From Pseudomonadota bacterium (lineage in GTDB: Bacteria > Pseudomonadota > Gammaproteobacteria > Steroidobacterales > Steroidobacteraceae), in the NCBI GenBank assembly GCA_021805865.1, contig JAJZDX010000001.1, positions 62,001 through 126,000 of the forward strand: 64,000 bases of DNA, read 5' to 3'. The notes beneath the pieces are model-generated. The model saw only the letters and a program-made list of their open reading frames with translations. It made no database searches and was not told the DNA's origin. Positions 1 through 7,845 of the stretch are shown here, in pieces (positions within the stretch are counted from its first letter, which is position 1; every line of letters begins with the position of its first letter). Position numbers and translations under genes: made by a program.

Positions 1-1
1 C

Positions 2-847
2 ATCGACCGCGCCGAGATCAACAAGGTCAAGCGCGTGCAGTGGAGCCACGTGGGAGTGCTGCCCGAGGCACTTCGCGCCCTCACCGCCCATGGACGGCGA
101 AGCGGTTTTCGGCAGGATCTCGCGCAGTGGCACGAGGCGCTCGCCGCGCTCAAGCGCCGCCACGCCATGGGCTACGACCGCGAAAGCCCGCTCATTCAAC
201 CGTACTACGTGATCGAGGAAATCAACAAGCTCACCCGCGGCGAGGCAATCATCTCCACCGGCGTCGGCCAGCATCAGATGTGGGCGGCACAGTACTGTGA
301 TTTCCGCCGGCCACGCCTGTGGCTGACCTCCGGCAGCATGGGCACCATGGGCTTCGGCCTGCCCGCGGCGATCGGCGCACAGCTCGCCCATCCTCGCACA
401 CTGGTGGTGGACATCGACGGGGACTCCAGCATCCGCATGAACCTCGGCGAGCTCGAGACCGTCACCACCTACGACCTGCCGATCAAGATCGTGGTGCTCA
501 ACAACTTCGGCGACGGCATGGTCAAGCAGTGGCAGAAGCTGTTCTTCAAGGGACGGCTCTCGGCCAGCGATCGCTCGCTGCACAAGAAGGACTTCATCAA
601 GGCCGCCCAGGCCGACGGTTTCCCGTATGCGGTGCGCCTGGACCGAAAGGAGGACGTGCCGCGGGTGGTGGCGGAATTCCTGAGCTCCCCGGGGCCCGCC
701 TTCCTTGAGGTGATGATCGACCCCGATGCGGGGGTGTACCCCATGGTCGGGCCGGGCCAGACCTACGAGGAGATGATCACGGGGGACTTCATTCCCTCGC
801 GCACCAAGGTGGATATCAAGCCGCCAGGACCTTCGGAAATGTTCTAG
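2..847 (+). CDS. ilvB: Acetolactate synthase large subunit, C-terminal part (5' end outside window)
   Basis: This is the last 281 residues of a thiamine-diphosphate enzyme; the frame is open to the left edge, so the start is not in the window. Acetolactate synthase condenses pyruvate with pyruvate or 2-ketobutyrate in branched-chain amino acid synthesis. The visible part is the ThDP-binding module: the cofactor motif has a GDS core followed by an asparagine (about base 420-440), and the downstream stretch with LNN, GMVKQWQ and LF is characteristic of acetolactate synthases rather than other ThDP decarboxylases. The protein ends on the usual GAGVYPMV-like region plus a short tail. The regulatory small subunit ilvN is not seen to the right; gloA follows after 22 bp. 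IlvA at 4971 makes the 2-ketobutyrate this enzyme would use. An anabolic or catabolic form cannot be decided from this fragment. Confidence 0.85.
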   Translation: MDRAEINKVKRVQWSHVGVLPEALRALTAHGRRSGFRQDLAQWHEALAALKRRHAMGYDRESPLIQPYYVIEEINKLTRGEAIISTGVGQHQMWAAQYCDFRRPRLWLTSGSMGTMGFGLPAAIGAQLAHPRTLVVDIDGDSSIRMNLGELETVTTYDLPIKIVVLNNFGDGMVKQWQKLFFKGRLSASDRSLHKKDFIKAAQADGFPYAVRLDRKEDVPRVVAEFLSSPGPAFLEVMIDPDAGVYPMVGPGQTYEEMITGDFIPSRTKVDIKPPGPSEMF

Positions 848-869
848 GCTCCCCCGGGAGGATCTGCCT

Positions 870-1289
870 ATGAAATACCTGCACACCATGGTTCGAGTGA
901 CCGATCTTGCGGCCTCGCTGCGCTTCTACTGTGATGCGCTCGGCCTGAGGGAACTCTCGCGCAAGGACTACCCCCAGGGCCGCTACACGCTGGTGTTCCT
1001 GGCCGCCCCCGGCGACGATTCGGCGCAGGTGGAGCTCACCTACAACTGGGATCCGGAGAATTACACGGGAGGGCGCAATTTCGGCCATCTCGCCTACGCG
1101 GTCGATGACATCTACGCGACCTGCGGGCGCTTGCAAGACCACGGCGTCGTGATCCACCGCCCCCCCCGCGACGGACACATGGCCTTCGTGCGCTCGCCGG
1201 ATGCGATCTCGATCGAGCTGTTGCAGCGCGGCGAGCCGCTGCCGCCCGCCGAGCCATGGAAATCGATGCAGAACGCCGGCAGCTGGTAG
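870..1289 (+). CDS. gloA: Glyoxalase I (lactoylglutathione lyase), VOC fold
   Basis: Glyoxalase I converts the hemithioacetal of methylglyoxal and glutathione to S-lactoylglutathione in the cytoplasm. The 139-aa protein has the length of bacterial GlxI and begins with the expected HTMVRV strand. The four metal ligands of the E. coli enzyme have counterparts at H5, E55 (in VELTYNW), H73 (in FGHLAY) and E116 (in SIELLQ), so a nickel- or zinc-dependent active enzyme is likely. A GGGAGG ribosome binding site lies about 8 bp before the ATG. It sits 22 bp after the acetolactate synthase gene. The second enzyme of the pathway, gloB, is at 16630 in the same orientation but not in the same operon. Confidence 0.93.
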   Translation: MKYLHTMVRVTDLAASLRFYCDALGLRELSRKDYPQGRYTLVFLAAPGDDSAQVELTYNWDPENYTGGRNFGHLAYAVDDIYATCGRLQDHGVVIHRPPRDGHMAFVRSPDAISIELLQRGEPLPPAEPWKSMQNAGSW

Positions 1290-1321
1290 CAGCCGGCTCC
1301 ATCCCCGGCGCGCAGCCGGCC

Positions 1322-1780
1322 ATGGCGACCGAGAGCCCCGAGGCGCTGATCGAGCGCTACCTGCACGAGCAAATTCCACTCTCCGCGGCCATGGGCGTGC
1401 GCGTTGCGCACGCGGCGGCTGACTGTGTCCGGCTCACGGCGCCCCTCGCCCCGAACATCAACCACAGCGAGACGGTGTTTGGCGGCAGCGCCGCATCGGT
1501 GGCCACACTGGCGGCCTGGGCACTGTTGCACCTTCGACTCACCGGCGAGGGACTGCGCGCGCGGGTGGTCATCCAGCGCAGCGGCATGGAATACCAGCGT
1601 CCCATCCCGGGGAGCTTCGAAGCCCGTTGCCGCTTTGCCGATGCGGCTGCCTGGGAGCGCTTCCGCACCCTGCTCGGACGGCGGGGCCGAGCCCGCATCC
1701 GGCTGACCGCGGAGCTCTTCTACCGGGACGAGAGGATGGGCGCGTTCGAAGGGGAGTTCGTGGCGATCGCCTCGCGCTGA
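1322..1780 (+). CDS. Hot-dog fold thioesterase, YiiD C-terminal-like
   Basis: A 152-aa protein resembling the putative thioesterase domain found at the C-terminus of YiiD and in stand-alone proteins. Such proteins are expected to hydrolyse an acyl-CoA or acyl-ACP; the substrate is unknown. The conserved core is the N-H-SETVFGGS segment followed by a helix (ATLAAWALLHL), where the central hot-dog helix should lie, and a later QRSGMEYQRPI strand. I chose the ATG at 1322, 32 bp after gloA. An in-frame ATG at 1256 would overlap the end of gloA and add 22 residues without similarity to the domain. No convincing ribosome binding site marks either start. Confidence 0.7.
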   Translation: MATESPEALIERYLHEQIPLSAAMGVRVAHAAADCVRLTAPLAPNINHSETVFGGSAASVATLAAWALLHLRLTGEGLRARVVIQRSGMEYQRPIPGSFEARCRFADAAAWERFRTLLGRRGRARIRLTAELFYRDERMGAFEGEFVAIASR

Positions 1781-1808
1781 GGCGCCAGTGGAACTGCGGC
1801 GCGGGACG

Positions 1809-1845
1809 GCGCACAATGTGCGCAGTTGGAATCGCCCGATTCCAA
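1809..1845. promoter_or_regulatory. Two adjacent palindromes ahead of the tailed VOC gene
   Basis: Two perfect dyads stand back to back in the 111-bp gap before the next gene. The first (1809-1823) has 7-bp arms, GCGCACA and TGTGCGC, around one A. The second (1826-1845) has 8-bp arms, TTGGAATC and GATTCCAA, around a 4-base loop GCCC. The second could form a small RNA hairpin but has no run of T after it, so a standard intrinsic terminator is unlikely. They could be an operator plus a transcript hairpin; function is inferred only. Confidence 0.45.
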
Positions 1846-1891
1846 ACCCAGTCCGCAAACGCGTAACGACGCAAGCAAGGGGAAGCTCGCC

Positions 1892-3040
1892 ATGAGTAAC
1901 GCCGAGATTCGAGGACTGTTCGTCTGGCACGAGTTGATGACGACCGACCCCCAGAGCGCGGCGGCATTCTACGCCGGGGTGTTCCGCTGGAAGGCGCAGC
2001 CCTCGAGCGTGCCCGGCTACACACTGTGGATGAGTGGGGAGGTCGGGGTGGGCGGCCTGATGGCCCAGCCCGAGGAGACCCGCATGGCCGGCATGCCGCC
2101 GAGCTGGCTGGCCTACCTGGGCACCCCCGACGTCGATGCCACGGTGCAGGCGGCCCAGCGTCTTGGCGGCAGGGTCGTCAAGGACGCGGTCGACATCCCG
2201 GCCGTCGGCCGTTTCGCCGTGCTTGCAGACCCTCAAGGCGCAGTCTTCGCGGTCTTCACGCCAGCCGCTCCGCCACCCAAGGATGCCGCCGCCTCCGGGG
2301 TGATCTCGCAGTTCTCCTGGCACGAGCTCGCCACCTCCGACCCTCAGGGCGCGCTCGATTTCTATTCAGCGCTGTTCGGTTGGAACGGTGGGGAAGCCCA
2401 CGATATGGGCGCCGGCAACCTCTACCAGATCATCGAGCGCGAGGGTGCGGCAATCGGGGGCATCCACCGGCTGCAGGACCCTTCCATGCCGCCGTACTGG
2501 CTGGCCTATGTCAAGGTCGACGACCTCGACGCCAGCGTGGCCAGCGTCCGAGCCGCCAGTGGTCAGATCGTCCAGGAGCCGCGGGAGGTGCGTGGCGGCG
2601 ATCGGGTCGCCCGGATCCTCGACCCACAGGGAGGCGTCATCGCGCTGCATGAGCGGCTTACGGCAAGCGCCTCGCAAGCCGGCAAGGTTGCCCGGAGGCC
2701 TGCAGCCGGCAAACGCTCTGGACCGCGCACCGTGAAACGGCCGCCCACCCGTGCCGCTGGATCCAAGGCGGCTCCCCGTCCCAAGGCCAAGGCCAAGGCA
2801 AAGACCGCCAGATCCAACGCTCCGGTGCGCAAGACCGCGGCCAAGCGCCCGACAGCCAAGGCCCCGGCACGCAAGACCGCGGCCAAGCGCCCGACAGCCA
2901 AGGCTCCGGCACGCAAGACCGCGGCCAAGCGCCCGACAGCCAAGGCCCCGGTGCGCAGGAACGTGAAGCTGAAGAAGGCGGTGAGAGCCGGCTCGGGCGG
3001 GAGAGCGGCTCGCAAGCGCAAGGTGGCCCGGCGACGCTAA
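1892..3040 (+). CDS. Tandem VOC-domain protein with a lysine/alanine-rich, histone H1-like tail
   Basis: A 382-aa protein with two glyoxalase/bleomycin-resistance (VOC) domains, residues about 5-125 and 133-250, each opening with a matching WHEL...DPQ segment typical of the CFP-30/27 kDa antigen-like VOC proteins. After residue about 262 the sequence becomes a low-complexity basic tail rich in K, A, P and R. It includes three identical 14-residue units RKTAAKRPTAKAPA and ends in basic residues, like AlgP or bacterial H1-like proteins that bind DNA. The ATG at 1892 is chosen because a purine-rich AAGGGGAAG lies before it and the first VOC domain starts there. The VOC substrate is unknown. The tail suggests nucleic-acid or polyanion binding; that is inference. 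Confidence 0.8.
   Translation: MSNAEIRGLFVWHELMTTDPQSAAAFYAGVFRWKAQPSSVPGYTLWMSGEVGVGGLMAQPEETRMAGMPPSWLAYLGTPDVDATVQAAQRLGGRVVKDAVDIPAVGRFAVLADPQGAVFAVFTPAAPPPKDAAASGVISQFSWHELATSDPQGALDFYSALFGWNGGEAHDMGAGNLYQIIEREGAAIGGIHRLQDPSMPPYWLAYVKVDDLDASVASVRAASGQIVQEPREVRGGDRVARILDPQGGVIALHERLTASASQAGKVARRPAAGKRSGPRTVKRPPTRAAGSKAAPRPKAKAKAKTARSNAPVRKTAAKRPTAKAPARKTAAKRPTAKAPARKTAAKRPTAKAPVRRNVKLKKAVRAGSGGRAARKRKVARRR
2828..2953 (+). repeat. Three 42-bp tandem repeats inside the VOC protein tail
   Basis: Copies begin at 2828, 2870 and 2912, each 42 bp and nearly identical at the DNA level, encoding RKTAAKRPTAKAPA. The fourth position (from 2954) starts with CGC but diverges. The near identity points to recent duplication or slippage, so the repeat number may vary between strains. 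Confidence 0.9.
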
Positions 3041-3280
3041 TCTGATGCGCTGACTCCGAATCTTTGCGCTGCCCTCGCCCCGCTGCGCTTTCCTTGCCCT
3101 GGAGCGCATCGGGGGCGGATTTCTCCCCGAGCGAGGCAAGAGCCGCTCCCTGCTTCGCGCGATCGTGGGCCATCCAGGGCTCCCGCGCGGGCGAATCAAT
3201 GGCTCGCTCAAAGGCACCACCTCGCCCTGCGCCCATGCCTCCGGATCGGATCATCGTGGTTCACCGATCACCGGTGGACC

Positions 3281-4234
3281 TCAAACCTTGACCAGCGCCT
3301 GTCCGAAATGCTCCCCGCGCAACACTTTATCGAGCTGCGCCGGCGCGTTCTCCAACCCGTCGATCACCTCTTCCCGGCACGCGAGCCGGCCGGCCCCGTA
3401 CCAGGCGATGGCGTCCTTGAAGAACTCGGTGCGACGATGCTCGTAGTCGCGCAGATCCAGGCGCAGGATCCGCATCTTGGCCCGCGCCGCAAGCTGCTCG
3501 CGGCCTGTGCTCACGTGGCCGGGATCGTGCGGACCGAGCACCACACGAGCGCCAGGCGCCAGATGCTGGCCGGCGAGCAAGGCATCGAGCAGCTCCCCGC
3601 TGCCGACGTCGAAAAAGATATCAAAGCCCCGGGGAGCGAGCTGCCAGAGACGCCTGCTGAGACTCTCCGTACGGCTGTTGATACAGGTGGCAAACCGGGC
3701 GTGTCGGGTGGCCCAGGCACATTTCTCCGCCGTATCGTCGATGCCGACCGCCCGCGCGTCTTTGATCACGGCCACCTGACCCGCCGTCGCGCCCGCTACG
3801 CCGGATGCGGCGGCGATCAGTACGGTCTCCCCGGGCCGCACGCCCGCCAGATCGATCAGGCCAAAATAGGCCGCCATCCCGGGCGGGCCCAGTACGCCGA
3901 GCGCCGTCCAGGGCGGAGAATGTCCGGGATGAAGGGCGATCACATGATGTCCGTCGCTCACGCAGATCTCGCGCATGCCGCAGTCCAGCACGATGGACTG
4001 GCCTGCGGTGAACACGTCGTTGCGGGATTCAATGACTTCATAAACACCCAGCGCCGGCACGACCTCGCCGGGTGTGGCCGGGCCCGCAGACCGGGTGAGG
4101 AAAGGGTCCACGGCCAGCCAGCGAGCGCGGCAGAGGATACCGCCGTTGGTGAGGCGGGGAGCCTCGGCCGGCACGACCTCGAACTCGCGGGGCGTTGCGG
4201 GAGCGCGCTTGAATCTGACTTCTAAGTTGCGCAT
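3281..4234 (-). CDS. NADP-dependent MDR-family oxidoreductase (CurA / leukotriene B4 dehydrogenase-like)
   Basis: A 317-aa medium-chain dehydrogenase/reductase of the zinc-free type that reduces activated double bonds of enones using NADPH. The N-terminal GroES-like part contains the usual W-LAVDPFLTR segment. The Rossmann part has GPPGMAAYFGL (residues about 130-140), a nucleotide-binding loop AASGVAGATAGQVA and the FDVGSGELLDA segment typical of this family. No structural zinc cysteine cluster is visible. An AGGAG ribosome binding site precedes the ATG. The gene is transcribed away from the hydrolase-like gene at 4319, with about 84 bp between starts. It is somewhat shorter than the usual 330-345 residues. 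The natural substrate cannot be read from sequence. Confidence 0.82.
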   Translation of the reverse strand: MRNLEVRFKRAPATPREFEVVPAEAPRLTNGGILCRARWLAVDPFLTRSAGPATPGEVVPALGVYEVIESRNDVFTAGQSIVLDCGMREICVSDGHHVIALHPGHSPPWTALGVLGPPGMAAYFGLIDLAGVRPGETVLIAAASGVAGATAGQVAVIKDARAVGIDDTAEKCAWATRHARFATCINSRTESLSRRLWQLAPRGFDIFFDVGSGELLDALLAGQHLAPGARVVLGPHDPGHVSTGREQLAARAKMRILRLDLRDYEHRRTEFFKDAIAWYGAGRLACREEVIDGLENAPAQLDKVLRGEHFGQALVKV

Positions 4235-4302
4235 GGGTGGAGCTCCTGCGGTCCGGCTTTTTCGGCTTTCACAAATAGCTTAAACCCGATTCGTCTCTGC
4301 GG

Positions 4303-4308
4303 CACAAT
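4303..4308 (+). promoter_or_regulatory. Possible -10 element (CACAAT) just before the hydrolase-like gene
   Basis: CACAAT ends 10 bp before the ATG at 4319, which would place transcription start only a few bases ahead of the start codon. No strong -35 is visible, though TTAAAC lies 17 bp upstream. It belongs to a set of similar sites in this window. Confidence 0.35.
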
Positions 4309-4318
4309 GTGGCATTGC

Positions 4319-4963
4319 ATGGCAAAGCGATCTCAATCCCCTACGCAAGCGGCAGCCCCGGCGCGTGTCCGGCGCAGCTATTTCGAGTGCCTTTACGGCC
4401 AGTTGCACGTCCATCACGCGATCCCTGCCGGAGGCGGTTTCGAGGAGGCTCCCCCCCTGCTGGCGCTGCATGCCGCGGCGCGGACCGGCCGCATGTTCGG
4501 TGGCATTCTGGCGGCGATGGGCGCCGACCGCTCGGCATTTGCGCCCGATCTGCCGGCTTTCGGACAATCGGACGGGCCATGGGAGGCGCTCACCGTCACC
4601 GATCATGCGGCGGCCATCGGGGATTTCCTCGACGCCATGCGCCTGCGGCAGGTGGATGTCCTGGGCTGTGGCCTCGGTGCCCTGGTGGCCGTTGAGCTCG
4701 CACTGTCGCGACCCGGTGTGCGGCGGGTAGCCGTGATGCCGCTGCCGCCGGAAGCCGAGCAGCGGCACTATCCGCTCAGCGCGCAGATGGCGCGCATCGC
4801 TCAGCCCACGCTGCTCCTGTATCCGCGTGACATGCCGCAGGCACTGCTCACAGCGGCAGCCGACCTGCCGGTCCGCGCGCGGCGCGAGTTGCCCGGCGAC
4901 CTCTCGCTGCTCGAGACCGCTCCCGAGACGGTCGCGGATGTGCTCAAGGACTTCCTCGGCTGA
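4319..4963 (+). CDS. Alpha/beta-hydrolase fold protein lacking catalytic serine and histidine
   Basis: A 214-aa protein with a recognisable alpha/beta-hydrolase plan: an initial PLLALH strand, the DLPAFGQSD loop, the VDVLG nucleophile elbow, and a final helix that reads LLETAPETVADVLKDFLG, as in many family members. The elbow should read G-x-S-x-G but is GCGLG (residues 116-120), so glycine replaces the nucleophile. The final histidine, normally just before the last helix, is absent (GDLSLLE). It is also shorter than typical family members. It is therefore probably a non-catalytic pseudoenzyme. An in-frame ATG at 4307 overlaps the possible -10 box, so 4319 is preferred. The stop is 7 bp before ilvA, suggesting co-transcription. 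Confidence 0.7.
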   Translation: MAKRSQSPTQAAAPARVRRSYFECLYGQLHVHHAIPAGGGFEEAPPLLALHAAARTGRMFGGILAAMGADRSAFAPDLPAFGQSDGPWEALTVTDHAAAIGDFLDAMRLRQVDVLGCGLGALVAVELALSRPGVRRVAVMPLPPEAEQRHYPLSAQMARIAQPTLLLYPRDMPQALLTAAADLPVRARRELPGDLSLLETAPETVADVLKDFLG

Positions 4964-4970
4964 AGCGCCC

Positions 4971-6488
4971 ATGACCAGTCCCTACATCGAACAGATCCTC
5001 AAGGCGCGCGTGTACGACGTCGCGGTCGAGTCCCCCCTGGAGGAGGCCCAGCGCCTGTCGCGTCGTCTGGGCAATCGCATCCTGCTGAAGCGAGAAGACC
5101 TCCAGCCGGTGTTCTCCTTCAAGCTGCGCGGCGCCTACAACCGCATCGCCCGCCTGTCCGACTCGGCGGCGCAGCGCGGCGTGGTGTGCGCCTCGGCGGG
5201 CAATCACGCCCAGGGTGTGGCGCTGGCTGCGCGCAAGCGCGGCATCGCCGCCGTGATCGTGATGCCGCAGACCACTCCCCGGATCAAGATCCAGGCGGTG
5301 ATGGACCTCGGCGGCGAGGTCGTGCTGCACGGCGATGATTACGATACGGCGTGCGAGCACGCGCTGCAGCTGGCGCGAGAGCGCAACCTCGTGTTCGTCC
5401 ACCCCTTCGACGATCCCGACGTCATCGCCGGACAGGGCACCATCGCTGTGGAGCTGATCCGCCAGACGGGCGGCAACCTCGACGCCCTGTTCGTGCCCGT
5501 AGGCGGCGGCGGTCTCATCGCCGGCATCTCGGTCTACGTGAAGTATCTCTACCCGGCCATCCGTATCATCGGCGTGGAGCCGGAAGATGCCGCCGGAATG
5601 TACGAGTCGCTCAAGGCCGGACGACGTGTGACGCTCGAGCGGGTGGGCATTTTCGCCGATGGCGTGGCCGTCAAGCGTGTCGGCGAGGAGACATTCGGGC
5701 TGTGCCGCCGGCACGTCGATGAGATCGTGCTGCTCGACAACGATGAGATCTGCGCAGCCATCCAAGACGTGTTCGAGGACACCCGCTCCATCGTGGAGCC
5801 GGCCGGCGCATTGGCGGTGGCGGGCCTGAAGAAGGTCGTCGCCCGCGAGGGCTGGCAGGGCAAGCGCCTCGCCGCCATCACGAGCGGCGCGAACATCAAC
5901 TTCGACCGGCTGCGCCACGTGGCCGAGCGCGCCGACCTCGGCGGCGAGCGCGAAGCGCTCCTTGCGGTCACCATCCCGGAGCAGCGGGGAAGCTTCCGGC
6001 GTTTCTGCGAAGTCCTCGGCCGGCGCAGCATCACGGAATTCAACTACCGGTACGAGAGCGAAGCGGCGGCCCAGGTCTTCGTCAGCTTCGGCCTCGCCCA
6101 GGGCAGGGAAGAGAAGGAGAGCGTGACGCGCGCCCTGCGCACAGCGGGCTATTCGGTCACCGACATGAGCGACAACGAGATGGCGAAACTCCATGTCCGC
6201 CACATGGTCGGCGGCCGTGCGCGCGGCATTCGCGACGAGCTGCTCTACCGGTTCGAGTTCCCGGAGCGGCCGGGAGCGCTGCTGAAATTCCTGGATGCGG
6301 TCGGCTCACGCTGGAACATCAGCCTGTTTCATTACCGCAACCAGGGCGCAGACTACGGACGCGTGCTCGCCGGCATCCAGGTTCCGCCGAAGGAGCGCGC
6401 CGAGTTCCTGCAGCATCTGAACGACCTGCACTACGCCTTCGCAGAAGAGACCGGCAACCCGGCCTACAAGATGTTCCTGGGAGCTTAG
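4971..6488 (+). CDS. ilvA: Threonine dehydratase, biosynthetic (threonine ammonia-lyase)
   Basis: IlvA deaminates L-threonine to 2-ketobutyrate, the first committed step to isoleucine, in the cytoplasm. The 505-aa protein has a fold-type II PLP domain (residues about 1-320) with the cofactor lysine K51 in SFKLRGAYN, the phosphate-binding glycine loop GGGGLIAG and the SGAN motif. Two ACT-like regulatory repeats fill about 330-415 and 425-505; the second begins at a RFEFPERPGALLKFL segment. Full-length two-ACT architecture predicts isoleucine feedback inhibition and valine activation, as in E. coli IlvA. The ATG at 4971 follows the hydrolase-like gene by 7 bp. Its TAG stop lies inside the left arm of an inverted repeat. 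Confidence 0.96.
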   Translation: MTSPYIEQILKARVYDVAVESPLEEAQRLSRRLGNRILLKREDLQPVFSFKLRGAYNRIARLSDSAAQRGVVCASAGNHAQGVALAARKRGIAAVIVMPQTTPRIKIQAVMDLGGEVVLHGDDYDTACEHALQLARERNLVFVHPFDDPDVIAGQGTIAVELIRQTGGNLDALFVPVGGGGLIAGISVYVKYLYPAIRIIGVEPEDAAGMYESLKAGRRVTLERVGIFADGVAVKRVGEETFGLCRRHVDEIVLLDNDEICAAIQDVFEDTRSIVEPAGALAVAGLKKVVAREGWQGKRLAAITSGANINFDRLRHVAERADLGGEREALLAVTIPEQRGSFRRFCEVLGRRSITEFNYRYESEAAAQVFVSFGLAQGREEKESVTRALRTAGYSVTDMSDNEMAKLHVRHMVGGRARGIRDELLYRFEFPERPGALLKFLDAVGSRWNISLFHYRNQGADYGRVLAGIQVPPKERAEFLQHLNDLHYAFAEETGNPAYKMFLGA

Positions 6489-6596
6489 GGGCCTGTCGGA
6501 TTCAGGAGCACCCCGTCCGCGAGGCGCTTCCCCAACAAACGACGTGCCGCTTCGGCTCGACCGCGGGGGGGCGAGCCTGAATCCGACAGGCCCCTA
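6486..6596. repeat. 111-bp inverted repeat between convergent genes, holding both stop codons
   Basis: Perfect 21-bp arms at 6486-6506 and 6576-6596 (each containing GGGGCCTGTCGGATTCAGG or its complement) enclose 69 bp. Imperfect pairing continues inward (CACCCCGTCCGCG against CGCGGGGGGGCG), and a GCCG-CTT-CGGC mini-hairpin lies inside. The TAG of ilvA is the first three bases of the left arm, and the TAG of the convergent AIM24-like gene is the last three of the right arm. It may act as a two-way transcription terminator or be a palindromic dispersed element (REP/MITE-like) that inserted at the junction. No flanking duplication is evident. Confidence 0.8.
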
Positions 6597-7352
6597 GCGC
6601 ATTCCGTCCAGCAGCGAGCCCACGATACCGCCCACGACGCCGGCCTCCGCCGCCTTGCCGGCGCCGCCCGCGGGCAGATAGTCCCGCAGCGCATGCGCGA
6701 GATTGGCGATCGGCAGCGTCTGCAGCCACACCCGGCCCGGCCCGGTGAGCGCGGCCAGAAAGATGCCATCACCGCCGAAGATCATGTTCTTGATCCCGGC
6801 CACGCGCGCGATCTGAAACGACACCGACGACTCGAACGCTCCCACGTGTCCCGGATGCACCCGCAGCGTCTCGCCCGGGCGCAGGTCCTTCACCACGACC
6901 TCGCCCGAGAGCTCGAGCCACGCCGTGCCGCTGCCACCGACCTTCTGCAGCAGAAAGCCGTCGCCCCCGAAGACGCCGGCCCCGAGCGACTGTTGGAACC
7001 CCAGGCCCAGTGTCACCTGCTCGGTCGCGCACAGGAAGCCGTGGCTGTGAATGAGGAACTCGTGCTCCGCATCCAGTTGTATCGCCAGGATGTGGCCCGG
7101 CATCCGGGCCGCGAACGCCACCTCGCCCGCCCCGCCGGCCGCACGGTACTCGGTCATGAAGAGCGTGCCTCCGCCCGTCACCCGCTTGAGCGCGCCGAAC
7201 AGCCCGCCACCGCCGGCCATCTGGGTATGCGTGCGCATCTGAATCGAGGCCGACATCCACGACAGCTGGCCGGACTCGGAAATGATCGCCTCGTTCGGAT
7301 CGAGAAGAAATTCGATGGCGGGCATCGTAGTGCCCACGATGCGTTGCTGCAT
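6594..7352 (-). CDS. AIM24/TIGR00266-family protein
   Basis: A 252-aa protein of the AIM24 family (beta-roll fold; bacterial members have unknown biochemical function, and mitochondrial AIM24 affects cristae organisation). It shows the glycine-rich repeats typical of the family: a GGG-rich segment near residue 45, the segment around GAGVFGGDGFLLQKV, and a late GGDGIFLAALTGPG. It ends with an alanine/glycine-rich C-terminus. The ATG at 7352 is chosen because AGGAG stands 7 bp upstream; longer in-frame N-termini have no family similarity. It follows the CBS gene by 17 bp and is the last gene of a leftward run. There is no signal peptide. Confidence 0.82.
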   Translation of the reverse strand: MQQRIVGTTMPAIEFLLDPNEAIISESGQLSWMSASIQMRTHTQMAGGGGLFGALKRVTGGGTLFMTEYRAAGGAGEVAFAARMPGHILAIQLDAEHEFLIHSHGFLCATEQVTLGLGFQQSLGAGVFGGDGFLLQKVGGSGTAWLELSGEVVVKDLRPGETLRVHPGHVGAFESSVSFQIARVAGIKNMIFGGDGIFLAALTGPGRVWLQTLPIANLAHALRDYLPAGGAGKAAEAGVVGGIVGSLLDGMR

Positions 7353-7369
7353 CCCGCGCTCCTGGTCGT

Positions 7370-7798
7370 CTAACCGTGTATGTAGCTCTCGAGCTGCTCG
7401 ATGGTGCGCTGCTGCTCCTCGATCACCGACTTCACCAGATCGCCGATCGAGATGATGCCGATCACCCGCTCCGCCTCCATCACGGGCAGATGGCGGATGC
7501 GCTTCTGCGTGACCAGTGTCATGCACTGCTGCACGGAAGTGTCCGGCGAGACCGTCACCACCGGCGAGCTCATGATCCGGCTCACGGGTGTCTCGGGCGA
7601 GGAGCGGCCGAGCAGGATGACTTTGCGCGCGTAGTCCCTTTCCGACACGATGCCGGCGAGCTCCTCGCCGCGCATGACGAGCAGGGCGCCGACGTGATGC
7701 TCGGCCATGGCGCGCACGGCCTGCAGGACCGAGTCCTCCGGAGCAACGGTAAACAGCGCAGACTGTTTGCGACTGAGCAGGTGACGGACGGTGATCAT
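7370..7798 (-). CDS. CBS-domain pair protein
   Basis: A 142-aa stand-alone protein made of two CBS motifs (residues about 8-62 and 75-130). Such pairs bind adenine nucleotides or related ligands and usually sense energy state or regulate a partner. Each motif shows the standard pattern: TVAPEDSVLQAV...VGALLV...GIVSERDYARK, and VTVSPDTSVQQCM...IRHLPV...GIISIGDLVKSVI. The end is a short acidic/glutamine helix. A GGAGGGG site precedes the ATG. It lies between the SIMPL and AIM24-like genes with short gaps. A partner is not identifiable; the SERDYARK and SIGDLVK motifs match proteobacterial stand-alone CBS proteins. Confidence 0.9.
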   Translation of the reverse strand: MITVRHLLSRKQSALFTVAPEDSVLQAVRAMAEHHVGALLVMRGEELAGIVSERDYARKVILLGRSSPETPVSRIMSSPVVTVSPDTSVQQCMTLVTQKRIRHLPVMEAERVIGIISIGDLVKSVIEEQQRTIEQLESYIHG

Positions 7799-7845
7799 GC
7801 CGGTCCCCTCCACGATGCCGCGACCCGCGGTTCTCTGCGCAGAGC

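Noticed and set aside
2828-2953. The 42-bp tandem repeats as a CRISPR-like array
   Set aside because: They are contiguous with no spacers and encode a regular basic peptide in frame.
3041-3280. A small gene in the gap after the tailed VOC gene
   Set aside because: The 75-codon plus frame runs into the MDR gene's antisense and has no ribosome binding site or family resemblance.
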